A stretch of DNA of 64,000 nt. Source: JAUVKT01 sp036350795. Its GTDB lineage: Bacteria; Bacteroidota; Bacteroidia; Bacteroidales; VadinHA17. Shown piece by piece: positions 25,802 through 34,602 of this stretch. Location of the stretch: NCBI GenBank assembly GCA_036350795.1, contig JAZBNV010000017.1:1-64000 (forward strand). Reading direction: 5' to 3'. The notes beneath the pieces were generated by a model, which made no database searches, had not been told where the DNA came from, and saw nothing but the letters and a program-made list of their open reading frames with translations. Both the position numbers and the translations under genes were made by a program. Each line of letters begins with the position of its first letter. Positions within the stretch are counted from its first letter, which is position 1.

Positions 25802-25849
25802 CTGATCAAGCCTCCAGCATTCCAATCTTCCAACATTCCAATCTTCCAA
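25802..25849 (-). repeat. Six-unit octamer array (TTGGAAGA/TTGGAATG) upstream of lepA
   Basis: On the minus strand 48 nt split into six 8-nt units: TTGGAAGA, TTGGAATG, TTGGAAGA, TTGGAATG, CTGGAGGC, TTGATCAG. Four units are perfect alternating copies, which also reads as a perfect 16-bp direct repeat (25818-25833 and 25834-25849). It ends about 10 nt before the lepA promoter box. Confidence 0.85.
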
Positions 25850-25858
25850 CATATATAC

Positions 25859-25866
25859 TATCTTTG
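25859..25866 (+). promoter_or_regulatory. -7 promoter box of lepA
   Basis: TATCTTTG is a perfect TAnnTTTG match 23 nt upstream of the lepA ATG. There is no obvious -33 TTTG; the octamer array occupies that position. Confidence 0.6.
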
Positions 25867-25889
25867 CGCATGTTTATTCTAGCATCAGA

Positions 25890-27677
25890 ATGGAAAGGAT
25901 TAGGAATTTTTGCATAATTGCCCATATTGATCATGGGAAGAGTACCCTGGCAGACAGGTTGCTTGATGCAACAGGTACAATTTCCGAGAGGGAGAAAATG
26001 GACCAGGTACTTGATAATATGGACCTTGAGAGGGAAAGAGGTATCACCATAAAAAGTCACGCCATACAAATGAAATATACTCATGATGGCGATAAATATA
26101 TACTAAACCTTATTGATACCCCCGGGCATGTAGATTTCTCATACGAAGTCTCACGGTCTATTGCTGCTTGCGAAGGAGCTTTGCTGGTGGTAGACGCAAC
26201 ACAGGGAATCCAGGCACAGACAATCTCCAATCTTTTTATGGCCCTCGAACAGGACCTGGAAGTTATTCCCGTATTGAATAAGATGGATATGGCTAATGCC
26301 ATGCCTGAGGATGTTAAGGATCAGATTGTTGACCTGATTGGTTGCGAAAGGGAGGATATTATCGAGGCCAGTGGTAAAACCGGTCTGGGTGTGGAAGAGA
26401 TACTGCAAAGGATTATTAAAAATGTACCACCTCCTTCAGGTGATCCGGAGAAACCATTACAGGCTCTGATTTTTGATTCTATTTTTAATTCATTCAGGGG
26501 GATTATTGCCTATATTAAAATAGTAAACGGAACTCTAAAGAAGGGTGATCATGTTAAATTTGTAAACACCGGGGCCAGGTATTATGCAGACGAAATTGGA
26601 GTTCTGCAGATGAAGCAGGAATCAAGAAGCATAATGAGCGCCGGTGATGTAGGCTATATAATATCGGGTATTAAGAATTCATCAGATGTAAAAGTGGGTG
26701 ATACCATTACGCATGTGGAGAATCCCTGCAGGGAAGGCATCGAAGGATTTGAGGATGTCAAGCCTATGGTGTTTGCAGGTATTTACCCGGTTGATGCAGA
26801 TGATTATGAAGATCTCAGGGCTTCCATTGAGCGCCTGCAGTTAAATGATGCTTCTCTTACCTTTAGCCCGGAATCTTCGGCAGCCCTGGGTTTTGGTTTC
26901 AGGTGTGGATTCCTCGGATTGCTTCATATGGAAATAATCCAGGAGAGACTCGACAGGGAGTTTGATATGGATGTTATTACAACCGTACCAAACGTCTCAT
27001 ATAAAGTTTATACTACCCGTGATGGTATAGTTGATGTTCATAATCCATCGGGTCTACCTCCTATAACAAATATCGACAGGATAGAAGAACCCCTTATCCA
27101 GGCGCAGATTATAACAAAGTCAGGCTATGTTGGACCGATTATGAACCTTTGCATCGAGAAAAGGGGAACCTTCAAAAACCAGGTTTATCTTACCAGCGAC
27201 AGGGTTGAAATTACTTTTGAAATGCCCCTGTCGGAGATAGTTTTTGATTTCTATGATAAACTGAAAAGTATTTCGAAGGGATATGCATCGTTCGATTATC
27301 ATTATTCAGGGTATGAAAAGGCCGACCTTGTACGACTTGATGTTCTTTTGAATGGTGAAATGGTTGATGCGCTGTCGACCCTGATATACAGGGGTCACGC
27401 CTACGATTTTGGCAGAAAAATGTGTATTAAACTGAAGGAACTTATTCCTCGTCAGCAATTTGACATTGCCATACAGGCTGCAATTGGTGCTAAAATAATA
27501 GCCAGGGAAACAGTTAAGGCTGTAAGAAAGGATGTAACGGCCAAATGTTATGGTGGAGATATAACAAGAAAGAGAAAACTGCTTGAGAAACAGAAGAAAG
27601 GAAAGAAGAGGATGAGGCAGGTTGGCAATGTAGAAGTGCCCCAGCAGGCATTTCTTGCTGTTTTGAAGATGGACTGA
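25890..27677 (+). CDS. lepA: Elongation factor 4 (LepA)
   Basis: 595-residue translational GTPase EF4 that back-translocates or remodels stalled ribosomes. The G1 motif is AHIDHGKSTLADRLLD, G2/G3 regions are ERGITIKSH and DTPGHVDF, and G4 is NKMD. Domains II-IV follow, and the unique LepA C-terminal domain shows GGDITRKRKLLEKQKKGKKR with RQVGNVEVPQQAFLAVLK. It stands alone between the groEL terminator and a bidirectional terminator. Confidence 0.97.
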   Translation: MERIRNFCIIAHIDHGKSTLADRLLDATGTISEREKMDQVLDNMDLERERGITIKSHAIQMKYTHDGDKYILNLIDTPGHVDFSYEVSRSIAACEGALLVVDATQGIQAQTISNLFMALEQDLEVIPVLNKMDMANAMPEDVKDQIVDLIGCEREDIIEASGKTGLGVEEILQRIIKNVPPPSGDPEKPLQALIFDSIFNSFRGIIAYIKIVNGTLKKGDHVKFVNTGARYYADEIGVLQMKQESRSIMSAGDVGYIISGIKNSSDVKVGDTITHVENPCREGIEGFEDVKPMVFAGIYPVDADDYEDLRASIERLQLNDASLTFSPESSAALGFGFRCGFLGLLHMEIIQERLDREFDMDVITTVPNVSYKVYTTRDGIVDVHNPSGLPPITNIDRIEEPLIQAQIITKSGYVGPIMNLCIEKRGTFKNQVYLTSDRVEITFEMPLSEIVFDFYDKLKSISKGYASFDYHYSGYEKADLVRLDVLLNGEMVDALSTLIYRGHAYDFGRKMCIKLKELIPRQQFDIAIQAAIGAKIIARETVKAVRKDVTAKCYGGDITRKRKLLEKQKKGKKRMRQVGNVEVPQQAFLAVLKMD

Positions 27678-27775
27678 GTACCTTAAGGGTTTTGAGATTA
27701 GAAAAAAATTACTATTTTAGACGCCCTGAATCAGAACAAGGTAAAAATATACCTTAACCCTGAAATCTAACCTAA

Positions 27776-27813
27776 GCACAAAAAGGTGCCTCAAGCGAGG
27801 CACCTTTTTATTT
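27776..27813. terminator. Bidirectional terminator between lepA and the response regulator
   Basis: Perfect 12-bp stem AAAAGGTGCCTC / GAGGCACCTTTT with loop AAGC; A-run before and T-run after. It serves lepA on the plus strand and the response-regulator gene on the minus strand, whose stop codon is at 27808-27810 inside the stem. Confidence 0.9.
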
Positions 27814-28488
27814 AATAATCAGTTTATAACCTTTTCCGTGTACATTCAGGATTGACACTGAACTATCCTTTTTCAGATATTTCCGAAGTTTGGTGATGTA
27901 TACGTCCATGCTTCTGGCATTAAAGTAGTTATCATCAATCCAGATTGACTTAAGGGCATAGTTTCGCTCAAGAATCTCATTTTTGTGGATGCACAGGAGT
28001 TTAAGGAGATCCGATTCCTTTGTTGTAAGTTTAGCAGACTCATCCTCAAACTCAAGTATCTGGGTAAGGGGAAAGAAAGTAAATTTCCCGATTTCATAAT
28101 GATCGGCATCTTCGTCAATCCTGTTTTTTGATCTTCTCAGGATGGCTTCAATCCTGTAAAGAAGCTCTTCCATGGAGAAGGGTTTTGTAATATAATCGTC
28201 GGCCCCTGCAGAGAAACCTTCTATTACGTCCTTTTCCATGTTCTTGGCGGTAAGGAAAATAATCGGGATGTCGGGTTTTACCTTCCGTATATTCCGGGCA
28301 AGCTCAATACCGTCAAGCTTTGGCATCATAATATCCAGTATGCACAGATCGTATTCCTTCTCGTTGAAAGAACGCCATGCCTGCTCTCCGTCGGGGAGGA
28401 GGGAGGTGGAATAATTTTTCGCTCCAAGATAATCTCTCAGGAGAGTACCAAGATTACTGTCGTCTTCAGCAAGTAGTATCCTTACCAT
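27808..28488 (-). CDS. OmpR-family response regulator
   Basis: 226 residues: an N-terminal receiver domain with phospho-acceptor Asp52 in LCILDIMMPKLDG, the switch Thr in FLTAKN and Lys in YITKPF, then an OmpR-type winged helix (TKESDLLKLLCIHKNEILERNYAL, DVYITKLRKYLKKDSS). It is the partner of the histidine kinase 5 nt upstream in the same transcript. Target genes cannot be read from sequence. The LCIHKNEIL region is typical of Bacteroidota RprY/RprX-like systems. Confidence 0.94.
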   Translation of the reverse strand: MVRILLAEDDSNLGTLLRDYLGAKNYSTSLLPDGEQAWRSFNEKEYDLCILDIMMPKLDGIELARNIRKVKPDIPIIFLTAKNMEKDVIEGFSAGADDYITKPFSMEELLYRIEAILRRSKNRIDEDADHYEIGKFTFFPLTQILEFEDESAKLTTKESDLLKLLCIHKNEILERNYALKSIWIDDNYFNARSMDVYITKLRKYLKKDSSVSILNVHGKGYKLIIK

Positions 28489-28493
28489 ATTTA

Positions 28494-30038
28494 TCAGTTT
28501 AGAGGAATTTTAATTTTAAATGTAGTGCCCTTACCAGGCTGACTGCTTACTTCAACAGAACCATTATGTTCGTCGATCACTTTTTTAACATAGCTCAAAC
28601 CAAGTCCAAATCCCTTAACGTTATGAATATTGCCTGTTGGCACCCTGTAGAATCTTTCAAAGATACGTTTCAGATTCTCCTTTTTAATACCGATACCCTT
28701 ATCAGATACCGATATAAGAAGATACGAATCCGTATTGCTGGTTTTTATTGTTATTTCCGGTTTCTCAGGTGAGTATTTTATTGCATTATCAATAAGATTG
28801 GATAGCATATTGGAAAAATGTGCTTCGTCAATCCTGAGTGTATAGTCTGCCGCAGCAAGCTTACGTATAATACTTCCGCCAGAGTTATTTAGCTGGAGGG
28901 TAAAATTATCTGCAATACTGTCGATTAACTGATGTATATCTGTCTCCTTGAATTTCATGTCCATTGTGCCGCTGTCAAATACCGAGGCCTGCAGCACCTT
29001 CTCAACCTGGTATTTTAACCTGAGGCTTTCATCGTTGATAATCCTTGAGATATTAGCTATATTTTTCTTCTTTTCGGGTATGCTTTTATCCGATATCATC
29101 TGGGATGCCAGCGATATTGTAGATATGGGAGTCTTAAGCTCATGTGTCATATTGTTGATAAAATCATTCCTGATCTCCGATATCCTTTTTTGCCTCAGGA
29201 TTATTATCAGGTTTGTGGCAGAGAAAAAGATCAGTACCAGGGTAACCAGGATTGAAGTGAAGCCCATAAACCCAACCTGGTTTAGCAGGTAGCCTCTTTC
29301 TTTCGGGAAGTAAATCGCAAGCCTGTTCTGACCGGGTACCGGGTCGTTTGGAAAGAGCTGCCTCTGGTAGATATGATTAGAATAGGCTTCCTCAAAGTTA
29401 TCAGAACGGAATACGGCATCTCCGCCATCCTGGATGCTGAATTCATAGCCAATATCGACCCCGAGTTTCTTGAATGTTGAAGAAAGCAGCTCATCAACTT
29501 CGTCAGGGTTTATTCGCTCTGCGAGGGGAGGTGTCTCCCTTAAAATTCTGCCCATTATATTTTCGAGCAAAACAGTTTTGTTACTTACCCTGCCTGAAAT
29601 GCCGGCTCTGATAGTTTCGATAGATTCCTCCGTTACCTGGTTATCGGGATATAAGAACTCATCATCTGAGTAAAAAAATATTCTTGAGCCCTCATTCTCG
29701 ATCATCATTGAAAGTTCATAATCATATTCCCCTGACAGTCTGCCAAGATTTGAAGCACTCTGATTACCAAGAAGCTGCCTGGCAAACTGTGAACTGCCGG
29801 TAACGATTACCCCAACCGAGTCTCCGCTGCTAATGTCTATTTCTTCTATTATCCTTTCAATCGTCTCCTGTTTTTCAAGTTCCAGTACAACAGCATCAAG
29901 CGAATTGCTTACCAGTACCCTGAATTGCTGGTTTTTTGTTTCGAATGCCTGGTTTATCCAATATACCTGCACCAGTATAAGCCCTGACAGTATCAGGGCA
30001 AAAAGAGAAGCAAAAAGTATAATAGTATATTTCTTCAT
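28494..30038 (-). CDS. Membrane sensor histidine kinase
   Basis: 514 residues. There are two membrane helices (about 5-27 and 252-275) enclosing a ~220-residue periplasmic sensor without a recognised domain. HisKA follows with the phosphorylated His in NNMTHELKTPIST, then HATPase_c with N-box LSNLIDNAIKYSPEK, G1 SVSDKGIGIKKE, F-box and G2 GFGLGLSYVK. It pairs with the OmpR-type regulator downstream. The missing HAMP domain and its place before HisKA resemble other Bacteroidota RprX-type kinases. The signal sensed is unknown. Confidence 0.93.
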   Translation of the reverse strand: MKKYTIILFASLFALILSGLILVQVYWINQAFETKNQQFRVLVSNSLDAVVLELEKQETIERIIEEIDISSGDSVGVIVTGSSQFARQLLGNQSASNLGRLSGEYDYELSMMIENEGSRIFFYSDDEFLYPDNQVTEESIETIRAGISGRVSNKTVLLENIMGRILRETPPLAERINPDEVDELLSSTFKKLGVDIGYEFSIQDGGDAVFRSDNFEEAYSNHIYQRQLFPNDPVPGQNRLAIYFPKERGYLLNQVGFMGFTSILVTLVLIFFSATNLIIILRQKRISEIRNDFINNMTHELKTPISTISLASQMISDKSIPEKKKNIANISRIINDESLRLKYQVEKVLQASVFDSGTMDMKFKETDIHQLIDSIADNFTLQLNNSGGSIIRKLAAADYTLRIDEAHFSNMLSNLIDNAIKYSPEKPEITIKTSNTDSYLLISVSDKGIGIKKENLKRIFERFYRVPTGNIHNVKGFGLGLSYVKKVIDEHNGSVEVSSQPGKGTTFKIKIPLN

Positions 30039-30091
30039 CTATTATTTACATTCTGAATGCCATTGTAATATGTGGCTATACCCGGTTTTTA

Positions 30092-30099
30092 CAAAAGTA
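30092..30099 (-). promoter_or_regulatory. -7 promoter box of the histidine kinase/response regulator operon
   Basis: Minus strand TACTTTTG matches TAnnTTTG 53 nt upstream of the kinase ATG at 30038. No obvious TTTG at -33. Confidence 0.5.
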
Positions 30100-30377
30100 C
30101 CCTATAAAAATAATAAATGGATTTTATTAACACTATTTAACAGAACAGGAGGAGGTTTATGTAACATAAAGATAGCCAGCAGGATAGTATATTTTTTTAA
30201 TAAATATTGATGCTGCAGATATATTTTGGCACGATACTTGTTTATTAATAAGTGAGGTTTTTTTTCATAGGTTAGATTTGGGTTAATAAAGGGATTTGGG
30301 AGGTTATCATAACCTCCTTCCCTATTTTAAGGAGGTCGAGGAAAACAATATAAAGGTTTAGGTTTTGGGGTTAATTT
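30100..30377. other. Long intergenic leader region with competing hairpins
   Basis: Part of a 366-nt gap with no gene. The striking part is 30299-30336. Segments GGAGGTTA (299-306), TAACCTCCTT (310-319) and AAGGAGGT (329-336) can form either of two hairpins that share the middle segment. Neither is followed by a T-run on either strand. On the minus strand it lies about 260 nt upstream of the kinase start. Nothing else is recognisable. Confidence 0.45.
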
Positions 30378-30413
30378 AAAAAATAGGCGCTTAACACTAA
30401 GCGTCTATTTTTT
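30378..30413. terminator. Bidirectional terminator 3' of the membrane protein gene
   Basis: Stem AAATAGGCGCTTA / TAAGCGTCTATTT with one G-U pair and loop ACAC (30394-30397), flanked by A- and T-runs. On the minus strand it ends the transcript from acpP through the gene whose stop is at 30405. Confidence 0.85.
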
Positions 30414-30896
30414 ATAGGAAGTTTTATAAAGGGTCAGTCCTTTGGATTTTGCTGTATAGAAAATATTCTTCCTGATCATCCTTGCTTTGTTTCGTTCAAT
30501 CCATGTGAGATTAATTTCCACAACCTTGTCATTATTTAAAACAAGAACTGTTTTCTTGGAATGAGGGGGGAAATATAAGACCTTAATATTGCTCCACTCG
30601 TAGGTATGATGCTTTTGAAACATCAGGCCATACCGATAGGATATTATTTCGTTACTGACCTGGAAAAAGTGTTCTTTCCTTTTAGCTGTAGCAAGGATGG
30701 CAATCAGGTAGAAGAAGGCAGTTATTGCACAAAGAACAATAACAAGCCCAAGAGTGACACTGGGGTCAAAGATGATAAACTTAAGATAAATAACAAATGC
30801 GGTCATTGCTGTAGTTGCAACAGACATAACCCACAGAAGAATCTTCCTGCTCTTTGAAAATTCTTCTTTGGAAAGGTTGAAATACAGATCTTCCAT
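30405..30896 (-). CDS. Two-helix membrane protein with a PH-like cytosolic domain
   Basis: 163 residues. There are two membrane helices (about 20-45 and 50-72), then a basic soluble domain (SNEIISYRYGLMFQKHHTYEWSNIKVLYF ... VLVLNNDKVVEINLTWIE) whose strand pattern suggests a bacterial PH-like domain. The family was not identified. It is the last gene of the acpP-fabF-rnc-IPExxxVDY-like run, one base after the preceding gene. The gene at 51317 encodes a protein with a similar plan. Confidence 0.6.
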   Translation of the reverse strand: MEDLYFNLSKEEFSKSRKILLWVMSVATTAMTAFVIYLKFIIFDPSVTLGLVIVLCAITAFFYLIAILATAKRKEHFFQVSNEIISYRYGLMFQKHHTYEWSNIKVLYFPPHSKKTVLVLNNDKVVEINLTWIERNKARMIRKNIFYTAKSKGLTLYKTSYKK

Positions 30897-30897
30897 A

Positions 30898-31332
30898 TCA
30901 ATAAATTTGTAGTAATGAGTATATGGTTTGCATTTTATTCTTTTCCAGTGAAAATACTCCGCTTACCATCGGAATATCAAGAATCTTTTTTCTGAGCTCA
31001 TTTATTATGGAATCTTCAATATTACCGCAGATCAGGAAAAGATAATCGAGAGATTCATAGCTTTTGCTCAGGCTTTTATTTTCCACCCGGTTTTTCACCA
31101 GCTGGAAACTTGTATCGCTATACTCCTCATCTGATACAAATCTGCCGAAATGAGTATTTGGGTTATCAGCAGGGCTTACAGAAGAACTGCTGCGAAGATT
31201 AAGATTAAGCTTATTATTAAGCTGAAGGGAGATTTTGTAATCAGGTTCCGGACAGGAAATTCCAAAGAAATGATGGTCAATTGAATTATCAATCTTTAAG
31301 CGGTGCAAGGATTTTCTTCCTGGTGACATCAT
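30898..31332 (-). CDS. IPExxxVDY-like protein of unknown function
   Basis: 144 residues with no signal or membrane helix. It fits the small conserved family that sits next to rnc in Bacteroidota and is named for an IPExxxVDY motif. Here the matching parts are the N-terminal DYKISLQLNNKLNLNLR block and the C-terminal LDYLFLICGNIEDSIINELR and KKILDIPMVSGVFSLE blocks. The eponymous motif is not clearly conserved, so the assignment leans on length and position. The function is unknown. Confidence 0.6.
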   Translation of the reverse strand: MMSPGRKSLHRLKIDNSIDHHFFGISCPEPDYKISLQLNNKLNLNLRSSSSVSPADNPNTHFGRFVSDEEYSDTSFQLVKNRVENKSLSKSYESLDYLFLICGNIEDSIINELRKKILDIPMVSGVFSLEKNKMQTIYSLLQIY

Positions 31333-31375
31333 TTTCTTAGCTTAGGCCAAGCTAAAGATAATAATTTCTTGATAA

Positions 31376-32140
31376 TTAGTCTATGAAACCAATTTTCCTG
31401 ATTTTTTTCAGGGCATTCAGCGATGCTTCCTGTTCTGCTGATTTCTTTGATTTACCATTACCCTCACCAAAAATCTCATGGTCGATCAGGAGGATGGTGG
31501 TAAAGATTGATTTTTTACTCTCAGGATCGAATTGTTCGGCATGATTAAAACTTATTTCCTTATTCAGTTTCTGTGCCCACTGGAAAACCTGGCTCTTATA
31601 ATCCTGCTCGGTATGTACAATCTCTTCAAGATTAATATGTTTTTCAATAATTTTCCTGGTAATGAACTTACGGGTTCGTTGATATCCCCTGTCAAGGAAG
31701 ATTGAACCCAGCAAGGCTTCCAGGGCATCTCCATAGATATTATTGCCTCCGGTTGATTTACTCACATGACTGACAATCAGTTTATCCAGGTTCATTGAGA
31801 GAGCCAGCTTATTCAGCGCACTCCTGTTTACAAGCCTTGACCTGATTTTTGTCAGATCGCCCTCATCAGCATTAGGGTATTTTTCAAAAAGTATCTCAGA
31901 AAGTATTGCATCCAGAACAGCATCACCCAAAAATTCAAGGCGTTCGTTATTAACCTTTTTACCGTTCTCAAGAAGCAGGGTGGCCGACCTGTGAATAAAT
32001 GCTTTCTCGTAAATGGAAATATTACCCGGACTGAAACCAAGAATCTTCCTTAGTTCAGATACAAAAAGCTTTCTTTCCGATTTTGAAAGAGTTCCGTTAA
32101 AATTGTTTGTGCTGTTTTGTCCGTTGATACCAGGGGACAC
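31376..32140 (-). CDS. rnc: Ribonuclease III
   Basis: 254-residue RNase III that cuts double-stranded RNA in rRNA maturation. The catalytic signature ERLEFLGDAVLDAILSEIL carries the Glu/Asp residues for metal binding, with DALEALLGSIFLDRGY as the second acidic motif. The C-terminal dsRNA-binding domain shows YKSQVFQWAQKLNKEISF and NGKSKKSAEQEASLNALKKI. The start overlaps the fabF stop by one base (ATGA-like coupling), which is the usual Bacteroidota acpP-fabF-rnc order. Confidence 0.95.
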   Translation of the reverse strand: MSPGINGQNSTNNFNGTLSKSERKLFVSELRKILGFSPGNISIYEKAFIHRSATLLLENGKKVNNERLEFLGDAVLDAILSEILFEKYPNADEGDLTKIRSRLVNRSALNKLALSMNLDKLIVSHVSKSTGGNNIYGDALEALLGSIFLDRGYQRTRKFITRKIIEKHINLEEIVHTEQDYKSQVFQWAQKLNKEISFNHAEQFDPESKKSIFTTILLIDHEIFGEGNGKSKKSAEQEASLNALKKIRKIGFID

Positions 32141-33387
32141 TAACTCTCAATTTTTTTCATTACCACGGAAGCATTGTGTCCACCAAAGCCAAAGGTATTG
32201 CTGAGAGCATAGTTAATCTGCCTTTCCTGTGCTTTATTGAGCGTCAGATTGAGCTTATTGTCAATGCGAGAATCAAACTCCCTGTGATTAATCGTAGGAG
32301 GTGCAATGTTATTCTTAAGGGCAAGGATGGAAGTTATAGCTTCAACTGCCCCGGCAGCCCCAAGCAGGTGGCCGGTCATCGATTTGGTTGCACTTATATT
32401 TAACTTATAGGCATCATCTCCAAAAAGATTAACAATAGCAATGGTCTCAGAAATATCGCCCAGGGGAGTTGCAGTACCATGCACATTTATATAGTCGATT
32501 TCCTTTGTACTTATCCCGGCTTCTTCAATTGCCAGCTTCATAACCCTGTAGGCCCCTTCTCCTTCCGGGTGAGGAGCTGTAAGGTGGTAAGCATCTGCGG
32601 TCATCCCGGTACCTGCCATTTCGCAGTATATTTTGGCACCCCGTGCCCTGGCGTGTTCATACTCCTCAAGCACAAGACCACCTCCACCTTCGCCCATCAC
32701 AAAACCATCGCGTGTGGCATCAAAGGGACGTGAAGCTGTCTTATATTCAGCGTTGTTGGTAGACATTGCCTGCATGGAGTTAAAACCGCCTATACCTGCT
32801 TCATTTATTGTTGCTTCAGAACCCCCGGTAATAAATATATCAGCCTTCCCGAGCTTAATATAGGTGATAGCGTCAATAAGTCCGTGAGTTGAAGATGCGC
32901 ATGCAGAAACCGTTGAGAAGTTAGGTCCTCTAAATCCATACTTCATTGAGATGAGGCCGGCGGCAATGTCGCTGATCATCTTGGGAATAAAGAAGGGACT
33001 GAATCGAGGAGTACCATCCCCGGCCGAGAAACTTTTTATTTCGTCAAGGAATGTTCCCAAACCGCCAATACCGGAAGCCCAGATAACTCCGGCCCTGTCC
33101 CTGTCGATTTCTTCAAGCTTTATACCTGAATCAAGCAGGGCCTGCTCAGCTGCAATAAGAGCAAACTGGGCATATTTATCCATTTTGCGGGCTTCCTTGC
33201 GGTCGAAATAATTGCTGGGGTCGTAGTTTTTTACTTCACAGGCAAATCTGGTCTTAAACTTTTCAGTGTCAAAACCTGTAATCCAGTCGGAACCGCTTAC
33301 ACCATTCCTCAAAGCTTCCCAGGTATCGGCAACATTATTTCCCAGAGGAGTTATTGCTCCCAGGCCAGTAACTACAACCCTTCTCAT
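32140..33387 (-). CDS. fabF: 3-oxoacyl-ACP synthase II (FabF)
   Basis: 415-residue condensing enzyme that elongates acyl-ACP with malonyl-ACP. The thiolase-fold catalytic triad is seen as Cys in STVSACASSTHGLIDAI, His in NVHGTATPLGD and His in KSMTGHLLGAAGAVE. GLGAITPLGNNVADTW is the classic N-terminus. It lies 26 nt downstream of acpP and overlaps rnc by one base. Confidence 0.97.
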   Translation of the reverse strand: MRRVVVTGLGAITPLGNNVADTWEALRNGVSGSDWITGFDTEKFKTRFACEVKNYDPSNYFDRKEARKMDKYAQFALIAAEQALLDSGIKLEEIDRDRAGVIWASGIGGLGTFLDEIKSFSAGDGTPRFSPFFIPKMISDIAAGLISMKYGFRGPNFSTVSACASSTHGLIDAITYIKLGKADIFITGGSEATINEAGIGGFNSMQAMSTNNAEYKTASRPFDATRDGFVMGEGGGGLVLEEYEHARARGAKIYCEMAGTGMTADAYHLTAPHPEGEGAYRVMKLAIEEAGISTKEIDYINVHGTATPLGDISETIAIVNLFGDDAYKLNISATKSMTGHLLGAAGAVEAITSILALKNNIAPPTINHREFDSRIDNKLNLTLNKAQERQINYALSNTFGFGGHNASVVMKKIES

Positions 33388-33413
33388 TGTTTTTTACATT
33401 TAGTTATGCAATA

Positions 33414-33650
33414 CTACTTTGCATTTTCTTCGATGTACTTGATAGCTTCTCCAACAGAGCCAATGCTTTCAGCCTGATCATCAGGAATACCAATGTTGAA
33501 TTCCTTCTCAAACTCCATGATAAGCTCAACAGTGTCAAGAGAGTCAGCACCAAGGTCGTTAGTAAAACTAGCTTCGTTGGTTACTTCTGATTCGTCAACT
33601 CCAAGCTTGTCAACGATAATCTCTTTTACTTTTGCTGCAATATCAGACAT
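33414..33650 (-). CDS. acpP: Acyl carrier protein
   Basis: 78-residue ACP. The phosphopantetheine attachment serine is Ser37 in DLGADSLDTVELIMEFE. The helical bundle and acidic composition are normal. First gene of the acpP-fabF-rnc operon, with an AT-rich leader of about 180 nt before purN on the other strand. Confidence 0.98.
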   Translation of the reverse strand: MSDIAAKVKEIIVDKLGVDESEVTNEASFTNDLGADSLDTVELIMEFEKEFNIGIPDDQAESIGSVGEAIKYIEENAK

Positions 33651-33832
33651 AATCTAAAATTTTGGTGAATAATTCAATTTTTAACCCTGCAAAGAAATAT
33701 ATTTGTGCAAAACTTTTCAAGCAATTTAATGTTTTTTTATTTAATGGACACGTATATTCTTGAAATTGAGTAAAATAGATTGAATATTTTTGAGTTTTTA
33801 CGACTTTAGCCAATTATGTTAAGAATCAGATA

Positions 33833-34402
33833 ATGAAGAATATAGCTATTTTTGCCTCAGGATCGGGAACCAACGCTGAGAACCTTATTAAGTATTTTTC
33901 GACCGAAAAGAATTCAAGGGTTGCTATTCTTTTATGTAATAAGCCTGATGCGCAAGTATTAAAAAGGGCTGAAAAGCTTTCTGTAAAGAGTGAAATTTTC
34001 GACCGTCACGATTTTTATGTTTCCGGGAGGGTGACGGAAATCCTGTCTGCCAATAAAATAGATTTAATAGTGCTGGCAGGTTTTCTATGGTTGGTTCCTG
34101 AGTCAATAATTAATATTTACAGGGGCAGGATAATAAATATTCACCCTGCCCTTTTGCCGGGCTATGGTGGTAAAGGCATGTACGGTTCGCGTGTACACAG
34201 TGCAGTTATTGAGAACGGGGAGAAGGAATCGGGTATTACCATCCATTATGTTAATGAGATTTATGATAAGGGAGATATTATTTTCCAGGCCAGATGCCGC
34301 GTGAAACCGGGAGATAGCCCGGAAAGCCTTGCAGAACGAATTCACGAACTGGAGTATAAATACTTTCCGGGTGTTGTAAAGGAAGTATTGTCCGGATTAT
34401 AG
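33833..34402 (+). CDS. purN: Phosphoribosylglycinamide formyltransferase PurN
   Basis: 189-residue GAR transformylase using 10-formyl-THF in purine synthesis. Motifs are ASGSGTNAENLIKYF (phosphate-binding loop), NIHPALLPGYGGKGMYG with catalytic His, and HYVNEIYDKGDIIFQ with the Asp. It is divergent from acpP and alone in its transcript. Confidence 0.95.
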   Translation: MKNIAIFASGSGTNAENLIKYFSTEKNSRVAILLCNKPDAQVLKRAEKLSVKSEIFDRHDFYVSGRVTEILSANKIDLIVLAGFLWLVPESIINIYRGRIINIHPALLPGYGGKGMYGSRVHSAVIENGEKESGITIHYVNEIYDKGDIIFQARCRVKPGDSPESLAERIHELEYKYFPGVVKEVLSGL

Positions 34403-34486
34403 TCCCGGTAAAAGCCCGGAACAGTGCAGAAAATTTTTAGTTTGGATATATCCTGTTGCCAGTCGGCATTGTTCAGACCTCCAGGT

Positions 34487-34517
34487 TTTGAAATGTGGCG
34501 CAGGGAAGTTACTTTTG
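34487..34517 (+). promoter_or_regulatory. Promoter of the tRNA-Arg gene
   Basis: TTTG (34487-34490), a 19-nt spacer and TACTTTTG (34510-34517) form a perfect Bacteroidota -33/-7 promoter. The -7 box ends 12 nt before the tRNA. Confidence 0.8.
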
Positions 34518-34529
34518 CACATTATTTAC

Positions 34530-34602
34530 GGTCCCGTAGTTTAACTGGATAGAACGTGAGATTCCGGTTCTCATGGTAGGGGTTCGAGTCCTCTCGGGAT
34601 CA
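34530..34602 (+). tRNA. tRNA-Arg (anticodon CCG)
   Basis: 73-nt cloverleaf. Acceptor GGTCCCG pairs with CGGGATC (one G-U), the anticodon arm is TGAGA-TTCCGGT-TCTCA with anticodon CCG (reads CGG), and the T-arm contains GGTTCGAGTCC. The discriminator is A; the 3' CCA is not encoded. A perfect promoter lies just upstream. Confidence 0.93.

Noticed and set aside
30120..30175. Ribosome-binding AGGAGGAGG followed by ATG in the kinase leader (plus strand)
   Set aside because: The ATG is followed at once by a stop codon (ATG TAA); no peptide is possible.
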